This document shows positions 1-5,174 of a stretch of DNA of 5,174 nucleotides, in pieces. The notes below the pieces were generated by a model. That model ran no database searches, was not told where the DNA came from, and saw only the letters and a list, made by a program, of their open reading frames with translations. Source of the DNA: an uncultured Collinsella sp. (GTDB lineage: Bacteria; Actinomycetota; Coriobacteriia; Coriobacteriales; Coriobacteriaceae); the NCBI GenBank assembly GCA_902494685.1, contig CABUUE010000115.1, positions 1 to 5,174 on the forward strand, written 5' to 3'. Every line of letters starts with the position of its first letter. Position 1 is the stretch's first letter. Both the position numbers and the translations under genes were made by a program.

Positions 1-71
1 TCATCTGCTACGACGCACCCGACGACGAGGGCGAAGCGGCCTGCCGCGCTCTTGGAGCCGAGCTCGCCTAG
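1..71 (+). CDS. C-terminal end of an unidentified protein (partial)
   Basis: An open frame enters from the left edge (first whole codon at 3) and stops at TAG 69-71, giving 22 residues ending DEGEAACRALGAELA. The strong GC-type codon choice and the bidirectional terminator 57 bp downstream support a real plus-strand gene that converges on the ABC transporter operon. The tail is an acidic, probably helical segment with no motif I can assign to a family. The rest of the gene lies outside the window, so no function is proposed. Confidence 0.6.
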   Translation, partial: ICYDAPDDEGEAACRALGAELA

Positions 72-128
72 CGGCAATGAGCTCCGCCCATAACGCGCTC
101 TGCACCAAAACACATTCGCGTCCCAACA

Positions 129-163
129 AAAACGGGAGCTGGATCACATCGGGCTCCCGTTTT
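129..163. terminator. Bidirectional intrinsic terminator between convergent genes
   Basis: Perfect 11-bp inverted repeat: AAAACGGGAGC (129-139) pairs with GCTCCCGTTTT (153-163) around a 13-nt loop. The A-run on one side and T-run on the other give a GC-rich stem followed by a U-tract when read from either strand. It lies 57 bp after the plus-strand stop (71) and 25 bp beyond the minus-strand ATPase stop (189), as expected for a shared terminator. Confidence 0.88.
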
Positions 164-188
164 CTGCTATGTCAGTCATATAAAGCGG

Positions 189-938
<750 letters not shown>

Positions 939-944
939 GACAGG

Positions 945-952
945 ACCTCCTT
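945..952 (-). promoter_or_regulatory. Shine-Dalgarno site overlapping the permease stop
   Basis: Minus-strand AAGGAGGT is nearly the full anti-16S complement and shares its first two bases with the TAA stop of the permease (951-953). GGAGG lies 7 nt before the ATPase ATG. The arrangement suits translational coupling of permease and ATPase, which are needed in equal amounts. Confidence 0.85.
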
Positions 953-2312
953 ACAGACCGGCGATATGATCGGCGGGCGTCGCGACAACCTGTCCGGCGC
1001 TCTTGGTGGGACGCTTCTTTTTGGTTTCGGCCGTCCCCAGAAGTCTCGCCTCAAGACCGCTCACCAAGCGCGCAAGCGGCAGGGTGATAACCAGGTAGAA
1101 CAGGGCGGCAACCACATACGGCGTGATGGAGCCCGTCGTGGCCACGATGGTGCGGGCGTTCATGACGATCTCGACCACGCCCACGGCCGCGAGCAGCGAC
1201 GTATCCTTGTAAAGCAGGATGAACTCACTGGTCAGCGTAGGCAGGACATTGCGGAACGTCTGCGGAATCATAACGTAGAGCAGCGTCTGGAAGGCATTCA
1301 TGCCCAGCGAGCGAGCAGCCTCGTTCTGGCCCTTGGGGATCGACTGAATACCGGCACGGAAAATCTCGCACAGGTACGCAGACGAGTTCATGGCCATGAC
1401 GATAACGCCCAAGACGTAGTCGTCAACCTTGACGCCGGCAAGCGGCAGGCCAAAGAATGCAATGTAAATCTGCAGGAACGCCGGCGTACCGCGGATGATA
1501 TTCACATAGATGCCGGCAAGGCAACGAAGGATGCGCGACTTGGAAATGCGCATGAGCGACAGCGCAAAGCCAAAGGGAATGGCCAACGGAAATGCCACGA
1601 GCACGATCGAGAGCGACATAAGGAAGCCCTTAAAGACGATCGGCAGGCTCTGAACCAAAATGACCGGGTTCAGGAACAGGCGAAGGAACATGTTGGAATT
1701 CCACGCCTCGACCCACGGCTGCTCCTTAAGATCGGCCAGGAAGTTATCGAATGCCGTCACGCCCTTAATCTCGACGGAAGGAATCTTGGAAATCTTCTTG
1801 GTCGAACCGTCGGCGAGCGTATAGGTGCCGCTAAAGGCCTCATCGCCGCCCTCGACGGGAAACGTCACGCCGTAAACCTCGACACGGAAAAAGCCGCCGG
1901 CAGGCGCCGTCTCGCCAAAGTCGATCTTGAGCGTCTGGCCGTCAGCCTTGCATGTGGGCTTCATGGGCGCACGATCCATGAGGTCCTCGCCCGAGAGCAT
2001 CGTCAATCGCGTGTCATCGGTACCAAACGTCGTGCCGTCGACAAACGTCAGCGAAAGACCGCTCAGCTCCTCGTCGGCATCGGCCTGAACCTCCCAGGTA
2101 ATGCGCGTCTCGGTGCCGCCGACCACAGCGCTGCCCGAACCGGTATTGGGCCGGGCGGTAATCTTTGCGGTCTCAAGCGCCTGGGCAGTCGTGGGCGCAT
2201 ATGCCCCCGCGCACACCAGCGCGAGCGCCACGGCCATGACGCAGACTAGCTTTTGGAGCAAGGCGGGCAGTGAAAAACGCTGCTCCGCGGCCCCTTTGTT
2301 CAGTCGAGACAA
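951..2312 (-). CDS. Polar amino acid ABC transporter permease with an added N-terminal extracytoplasmic domain
   Basis: Membrane subunit of the importer, 453 aa from a TTG start at 2312. I chose TTG because minus-strand AGGAG (2322-2318) sits 5 nt before it; the in-frame TTG at 2420 would run the frame through the intergenic hairpins, and no ATG fits. Layout: positive N-terminus, hydrophobic segment about 21-37 and an AQA signal-peptidase-like site near 45; then a polar, beta-rich domain about 46-195; then the BPD_transp_1 permease. The first membrane helix of the permease core is around 225-254. The family EAA loop follows (NEAARSLGMNAFQTLLYVMIPQ, about 330-351), with GTP and YKDTSLL segments typical of HisM/GlnP permeases. 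The last helix is about 399-417, followed by a Lys-rich cytoplasmic tail. Typical permeases of this family are 215-250 aa, so the first 200 residues are extra. Being the only permease gene here, it should work as a homodimer. Family is certain; the role of the extra domain is unknown. Confidence 0.93.
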   Translation of the reverse strand: MSRLNKGAAEQRFSLPALLQKLVCVMAVALALVCAGAYAPTTAQALETAKITARPNTGSGSAVVGGTETRITWEVQADADEELSGLSLTFVDGTTFGTDDTRLTMLSGEDLMDRAPMKPTCKADGQTLKIDFGETAPAGGFFRVEVYGVTFPVEGGDEAFSGTYTLADGSTKKISKIPSVEIKGVTAFDNFLADLKEQPWVEAWNSNMFLRLFLNPVILVQSLPIVFKGFLMSLSIVLVAFPLAIPFGFALSLMRISKSRILRCLAGIYVNIIRGTPAFLQIYIAFFGLPLAGVKVDDYVLGVIVMAMNSSAYLCEIFRAGIQSIPKGQNEAARSLGMNAFQTLLYVMIPQTFRNVLPTLTSEFILLYKDTSLLAAVGVVEIVMNARTIVATTGSITPYVVAALFYLVITLPLARLVSGLEARLLGTAETKKKRPTKSAGQVVATPADHIAGL

Positions 2313-2347
2313 GGTGGCTCCTATCGTAGAAGTTGCCGGCAAAACAA

Positions 2348-2366
2348 GACGGAAACGCTCTCCGTC
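2348..2366 (-). terminator. Second hairpin in the binding protein-permease gap (weak terminator or attenuator)
   Basis: On the minus strand GACGGA pairs with TCCGTC (6 bp, 7-nt loop) and is followed directly by TTGTTTTG, a U-rich though imperfect tail. It lies between the binding protein stop and the permease start, after a stronger hairpin at 2381-2407. A competing pairing is possible (2356-2362 with 2369-2376, 7 bp with one bulge). It may cause partial termination; the short stem keeps confidence low. Confidence 0.4.
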
Positions 2367-2380
2367 AAGAGAAGCGCAAA

Positions 2381-2407
2381 GGCCCTCTCCGCAAAACGGA
2401 AAGGGCC
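2381..2407 (-). terminator. Intercistronic stem-loop after the binding protein gene
   Basis: On the minus strand GGCCCTTTCCG pairs with CGGAGAGGGCC (11 bp including one U-G pair) around the 5-nt loop TTTTG, 22 nt after the binding protein stop. Only TTTGCGCTT follows, so it is a poor full terminator. Such hairpins after SBP genes usually protect the upstream mRNA from 3' decay or cause partial termination, giving more binding protein than permease. That role is inferred here from position and shape. Confidence 0.7.
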
Positions 2408-2429
2408 CGCGCGCAATCAAGTGACTATT

Positions 2430-3290
2430 TTACTTGATGTTGTACTTAGCCATGAGGGCGTCGACGGTACCGTCGTCGGTCAGGTCCTTGATGGCCTGGT
2501 TGATGTCGTCCTTGAGCTTGGTGTTGCCCTGGTTGATGGCGATGGCGTACTCCTCGCCGGTGCTGACCTGCTTGATGGTCTGGCAGGTGTTGAACTGCTC
2601 GGCGGTCAGCTGGCTGGCAACGGAGCGGTTGGTGACTACGGCGTCGCCTTTATCGGACTGCAGGGCGCTGAAGCACTCGGTAGCGTCCTTGTAGGGGACG
2701 ATCTTGGCCTTGGGGAAGTTCTCCTGGGCAAAGGCCTCGGCGGTCGAGCCAGACTGGACGATGATGGTAGCGTCGGCGCTGTTGAGCTTCTCGCTGTAGT
2801 TGTCGGCCGTGATGTCGGTGTTATCGACCTTGGTCACGATAGCCTGATCGTCCATGTAGTAGGAATCGGAGAAAGTGACTTCCTTCTCACGCTCGGGCGT
2901 GTCAGTGATAGCCGCGATGGCGACGTCGTACTTGGCGCCCGAAGCGACGCCGGGGACGAGCGTGTCGAAGTCATTGTTGACGTACTCGACATCCAGGCCC
3001 AGCTTGTCGCCGATAGCCTTGATAAGCTCAAGGTCAAAGCCCTGATAATCGCCGTTGTCATCCTTGTACTCAAACGGAGCGTACTCGGCAGAGGTGCCGA
3101 CGGTCAGCGTACCGTCCTTGACGAGCGCGTACTCCTTGGAGCCGTCGACCTTCTCGACCTTAGCGTCGTCAGAGCTACTGGAACCGGCATCAGAACCAGA
3201 GGTGGCGTTGGACGAGCCGCAGCCCGTCAGTGCGAGGGCGAGCGCCATGGCGCCCGTGGCGGCAAATGCGCCAAGCTTCTTGAGCTTCAT
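2430..3290 (-). CDS. Polar amino acid ABC transporter substrate-binding lipoprotein
   Basis: Extracytoplasmic receptor of the importer, 286 aa, family SBP_bac_3. The ATG at 3290 is set by AAGGAG (3303-3298) 7 nt upstream; the frame is open further upstream but lacks a usable start signal there and would bury the signal peptide. N-terminus: KLKK, hydrophobic core and lipobox LTGC (21-24), so Cys24 is the lipidated residue. A Ser/Asp-rich tether follows (25-46). The fold begins about residue 53. Family motifs: GTSAEYAPFEY (65-75), YQGFDLELIKAIGDKLGL (82-99), YDVAIAAITDTPEREKEVTFSDSYY (121-145) with Arg134 as the expected carboxylate-binding residue, and VQSGSTAEAF (178-187). GDAVVTN (215-221) has Asn where relatives usually have Asp. 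First gene of the operon, followed by hairpins and the permease. Ligand is an amino acid or close analogue; which one cannot be read from the sequence. Confidence 0.95.
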   Translation of the reverse strand: MKLKKLGAFAATGAMALALALTGCGSSNATSGSDAGSSSSDDAKVEKVDGSKEYALVKDGTLTVGTSAEYAPFEYKDDNGDYQGFDLELIKAIGDKLGLDVEYVNNDFDTLVPGVASGAKYDVAIAAITDTPEREKEVTFSDSYYMDDQAIVTKVDNTDITADNYSEKLNSADATIIVQSGSTAEAFAQENFPKAKIVPYKDATECFSALQSDKGDAVVTNRSVASQLTAEQFNTCQTIKQVSTGEEYAIAINQGNTKLKDDINQAIKDLTDDGTVDALMAKYNIK

Positions 3291-3347
3291 AATCAGTCTC
3301 CTTCCGGTGACCCCGTTTGATTCAGAGGTCTGCAAAAACTGATGGCT

Positions 3348-3376
3348 ATTATGCACCCGCTTGGGAGAATCTGCAA
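3348..3376 (-). promoter_or_regulatory. Probable sigma-A promoter of the ABC transporter operon
   Basis: On the minus strand TTGCAG (3376-3371, -35-like) and CATAAT (3353-3348, five of six matches to TATAAT) are separated by exactly 17 bp. Transcription would begin near 3340, leaving a leader of about 50 nt with the AAGGAG ribosome site before the binding protein ATG at 3290. The -35 has only three consensus matches, so an activator or regulation is plausible. Confidence 0.65.
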
Positions 3377-3391
3377 TTAGAAAACTGATTG
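3374..3391. promoter_or_regulatory. Candidate operator: inverted repeat overlapping the -35
   Basis: Minus-strand CAATCAG and CTAATTG form an imperfect inverted repeat (6 of 7 positions) around TTTT, and the right arm runs into the TTG of the -35 element. Parts of the same sequence recur near the expected transcription start (plus-strand TCTGCAA and AAACTGAT at 3329-3343, compared with 3370-3389). The location suits a repressor or activator site. I do not recognise it as a known box, and AT-rich sequence of this length can pair by chance. Confidence 0.3.
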
Positions 3392-3437
3392 AAACAAACC
3401 CATAACGTGAATGGAACACTCCACTTTGTGACAGTCA

Positions 3438-4304
3438 TTACTGCTGCAACGACCTTAATAGTTTGATTTCAGCCGCATAACCTGTAAGTTCGTTCGGTGT
3501 CTCCAAAATGAATGGCAATGCGCGCAAGCGGCTATTCGATACAATATTCTGCATAACCTGCATACCGCCGCCAAACTCTTCACTACCCAGATAACCCTTA
3601 CCGATGCACTCGTGGCGGTCCTTATGGGCGCCGCAAGGGTTCTTCGAATCGTTGATATGTACGGCATGCAAGCGGTCGATACCCACCACGAGGTCGAACT
3701 CGTCGAGCACACCATCAAGATCGTGGACGATGTCATAACCGGCGTCATTCACATGACAGGTGTCCAGACACACGCCCAGCTTGTCCGATAGCTCTGGACG
3801 CCTGGCAGCAGCACCCTCGAAAATGCGCGTCAGCTCTTCAAAGCTGCGGCCCACCTCGGTACCCTTTCCCGCCATAGTCTCGAGCAGCACCGTCGTCTGC
3901 TGCCCCTCAAACATTACCTGACACAAGGTGTCGACGATCATCTGAATGCCGGCATCAGTACCCTGCCCCACATGCGCGCCGGGGTGGAAGTTGTAGTAGT
4001 TGCCGGGCAGTGCCTCCATGCGCCGCAGGTCCTCGGCCATTGCCTCCAAGGCAAACTCGCGCGCCTGCTCTTTGGCAGAACAGGGGTTGTAGGTATAGGG
4101 GGCATGCGCCACGAGTGGGCCAAAATCATTTTGCGCCATAAGCTCGCGCAGGGCCGCCACGTCATCCATGTCAAGTTCTTTTGCCTTGCCACCGCGCGGG
4201 TTGCGCGTAAAGAACGCAAAGGTATTGGCGCCAATGGACAGCGCCGTCTCCCCCATTGCCCGATAGCCCTTCGTCGTCGAAAGATGACACCCGATCGTCA
4301 GCAT
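3438..4304 (-). CDS. nfo: Endonuclease IV (AP endonuclease, deoxyribonuclease IV)
   Basis: Zinc-dependent base excision repair enzyme that cuts DNA 5' to abasic sites and clears blocked 3' ends. The protein is 288 aa from ATG 4304, close to the 285 aa of E. coli Nfo. That start is chosen because minus-strand AGGAGG (4319-4314) lies 9 nt upstream and the protein then begins MLTIGCHLSTTKG, as the family does; an ATG six codons upstream lacks a ribosome site. The nine expected zinc ligands are all seen: His67 (AHAPY), His107 (FHPGAH), Glu142 (LLETMAG), Asp181 and His184 (CLDTCH), His216 (HINDSK), Asp229 and His231 (HKDRHE), and Glu268 (ILETPN). It appears intact and active. It stands alone functionally: the gene before it is a sugar-type oxidoreductase and the one after is an amino acid importer with its own promoter. 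No clear intrinsic terminator is visible after its TAA, so some read-through into the importer is possible. Confidence 0.97.
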   Translation of the reverse strand: MLTIGCHLSTTKGYRAMGETALSIGANTFAFFTRNPRGGKAKELDMDDVAALRELMAQNDFGPLVAHAPYTYNPCSAKEQAREFALEAMAEDLRRMEALPGNYYNFHPGAHVGQGTDAGIQMIVDTLCQVMFEGQQTTVLLETMAGKGTEVGRSFEELTRIFEGAAARRPELSDKLGVCLDTCHVNDAGYDIVHDLDGVLDEFDLVVGIDRLHAVHINDSKNPCGAHKDRHECIGKGYLGSEEFGGGMQVMQNIVSNSRLRALPFILETPNELTGYAAEIKLLRSLQQ

Positions 4305-4325
4305 CTCCAGCTCCCTCCTCATCAG

Positions 4326-4388
4326 TTGCGGTGAAATACGGTCTACTGGCGCCCTATTTTGGCGCAAACAGACCGTATTCCACCGCAA
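4326..4388. repeat. 63-nt near-perfect inverted repeat upstream of nfo
   Basis: The arms TTGCGGTGAAATACGGTCT (4326-4344) and AGACCGTATTCCACCGCAA (4370-4388) pair over 18 of 19 positions. After a short mismatched stretch, the hairpin continues with a 5-bp GC stem (4349-4353 with 4361-4365) and a 7-nt loop CTATTTT. It has no U-tract, so it does not look like a terminator. It ends 6 nt before the nfo ribosome site, so it would form a large hairpin in the nfo leader if transcribed. It may be a dispersed palindromic (REP or MITE-like) element, an operator or an RNA control element; the window holds no second copy. Confidence 0.8.
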
Positions 4389-4397
4389 GTTATAAAA

Positions 4398-4450
4398 GGG
4401 GCATCAGGGGCAAAGGCCTCCAGGCATTCCAAGCGCTGGCGCCATGCCCC
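4398..4450 (-). terminator. Possible terminator of the oxidoreductase gene
   Basis: On the minus strand GGGGCAT (4450-4444) pairs with ATGCCCC (4404-4398) and is followed at once by TTTTATAA. The base is good, but the 39-nt loop is long and must fold internally; it includes GGCGCC and GGCCTTTGCCCC, which offer alternative pairings. It begins 8 nt after the oxidoreductase stop, the right place. The TATAAC at 4394-4389 could also act as a -10 for nfo, but no matching -35 at 16-18 bp is convincing. Confidence 0.45.
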
Positions 4451-4457
4451 CCACGCC

Positions 4458-5174
4458 CTAAAGTTTCAAGCGAATCGCATCGATGATGTGCGCACAGCGC
4501 TGTGTGGCGGCTAGGGACATGATGGGGCTTTCGAGCTTCCCCGCCTGAATGAGCTGCGCCGCATGCGACACCTCGCCGTAAAAATCATCGACTTCAAATG
4601 GTGCATCGATTTCGAGGACTCGACCGTCGGAATACTTCACATGAGCGAGCTCGGGGCGATGGAGCCGCTCGATTTCCAACGAGCCCCGCTCACAGGCAAT
4701 CGTTAAGCGGCTTTCATATGTTGCTTTGCCGTCGCACACCATATGAATGGGTATACCGCCGACGCTCATATGGATCTCGTCGGCCCAATCGACGCGACCG
4801 CCCGATACGTCACGCCAGCGAACTTCACAGGACGAAACCTCGCAAGCGCCCGCGAGTAAATCCTCAAACCAACCGACTGCATAGCAGCCCATGTCATATA
4901 GACAGCCGCCCTGCAACGGATCAAGCAGATAGCCCGAAGGAGACTCGCCGTAATCGAGCTTTTGCACGCTTTCAATCGAGACAATACGGCCAAGCTCACC
5001 CGACGCAAGCAAGTCCTTCACGCGAGTGCGCATCGGGCAAAACCGATTCTTCATCGCCTCCATAAACAGCACGCCGCGCTCGCGAGAGGCGGAGGCAATC
5101 GAGAGAGCCTCTTCCTCACTCAAAACGGCCGGCTTTTCGCACAGCACGGCCTTTCCGGCGCGCAGCGCGCGACA
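4458..5174 (-). CDS. Gfo/Idh/MocA-family oxidoreductase (partial, N-terminus outside window)
   Basis: NAD(P)-dependent dehydrogenase of the family acting on sugars, inositols or dihydrodiols; 238 residues are visible and about 80-85, the dinucleotide-binding GxGxxG part, lie beyond the right edge. The first visible residues, CRALRAGKAVLCEKP, place the family motif EKP at 13-15, whose Lys takes part in catalysis and cofactor binding. EAMKNRFCP (39-47) and GELGRI follow, then GGCLYDMGCY (89-98), the substrate-side motif with the D-x-G-x-Y pattern. This pattern resembles the dimeric dihydrodiol dehydrogenase-like and glucose-fructose oxidoreductase-like branches more than myo-inositol dehydrogenase, which usually has a His there. 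The frame continues upstream of the GTG at 5147, which encodes an internal Val. It ends with TAG at 4458-4460, followed by the 4398-4450 hairpin. Substrate cannot be assigned. The visible part shows no damage. Confidence 0.9.
   Translation of the reverse strand, partial: CRALRAGKAVLCEKPAVLSEEEALSIASASRERGVLFMEAMKNRFCPMRTRVKDLLASGELGRIVSIESVQKLDYGESPSGYLLDPLQGGCLYDMGCYAVGWFEDLLAGACEVSSCEVRWRDVSGGRVDWADEIHMSVGGIPIHMVCDGKATYESRLTIACERGSLEIERLHRPELAHVKYSDGRVLEIDAPFEVDDFYGEVSHAAQLIQAGKLESPIMSLAATQRCAHIIDAIRLKL

Noticed and set aside
2208..2213. A possible lipobox in the permease signal segment (ALVC).
   Set aside because: The residue before Cys is Val, not Gly, Ala or Ser, so lipidation is unlikely; the AQA site further on suggests signal peptidase I or an uncleaved anchor.
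2421..3320. A 299-codon plus-strand open frame opposite the binding protein gene.
   Set aside because: It is the complement of the SBP coding sequence; the repetitive Val/Leu/Gly/Asp translation is a codon-bias artefact, and the minus-strand protein has all family motifs.
3291..3419. An N-terminal extension of the binding protein (43 residues).
   Set aside because: It would bury the signal peptide and lipobox, overlap the promoter, and ignore the well-spaced AAGGAG before the ATG at 3290.
3420..3440. TGACTGTCA right after the nfo stop and nearby TGGA/TCCA as a terminator.
   Set aside because: The arms are only 4 bp and no U-tract follows; this is not enough to call a terminator.
4256..4486. 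A 76-codon plus-strand open frame spanning the palindrome.
   Set aside because: It overlaps the nfo start and the oxidoreductase end in antisense, crosses two hairpins and resembles no protein.
5145..5147. GTG as the start of the oxidoreductase.
   Set aside because: The frame is open to the window edge and the residues before it (RALRAGKA) are typical of the family just ahead of the EKP motif, so the gene simply continues outside.

Overview
The window reads as a stretch of a moderately high-GC Gram-positive chromosome. Strong AGGAGG-type ribosome sites, a TTG start, an SBP lipoprotein with an LTGC lipobox and a Ser/Asp-rich tether, and GC-rich codon choice all fit Actinomycetota. The style suggests a gut Coriobacteriia such as Collinsella, but that placement is an inference from general features and was not tested.

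All complete genes lie on the minus strand, so the biological order runs from right to left. At the right edge is the C-terminal three quarters of a Gfo/Idh/MocA-family NAD(P)-dependent oxidoreductase (4458-5174, N-terminus outside the window). A 153-bp gap follows, with a probable terminator (4398-4450) and a striking 63-nt inverted repeat (4326-4388). Next comes endonuclease IV, nfo (3438-4304), a zinc-dependent AP endonuclease with all nine metal ligands visible. A 147-bp gap then carries a good sigma-A-type promoter (3348-3376) and nearby repeats that could be an operator.

That promoter should drive a three-gene polar amino acid ABC importer: substrate-binding lipoprotein (2430-3290), permease (951-2312) and ATPase (189-938). 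The binding protein captures an amino acid outside the membrane. A homodimer of the single permease would form the channel, and the ATPase would power it. Hairpins in the binding protein-permease gap probably give the binding protein a higher mRNA level than the membrane parts. A symmetrical terminator (129-163) closes the operon and also serves a convergent plus-strand gene, of which only the last 22 codons are present (ending at 71).

Most of the window is ordinary metabolism, transport and repair. I see no defence system, CRISPR array or mobile element. The points worth a second look are: (1) the permease carries an extra signal-peptide-led, beta-rich extracytoplasmic domain of about 150 residues that is not a standard substrate-binding domain; (2) the binding protein has Asn where the family normally has the Asp that holds the ligand's alpha-amino group; (3) the long inverted repeat in front of nfo; (4) alternative hairpins between binding protein and permease; (5) repeated elements around the operon promoter.
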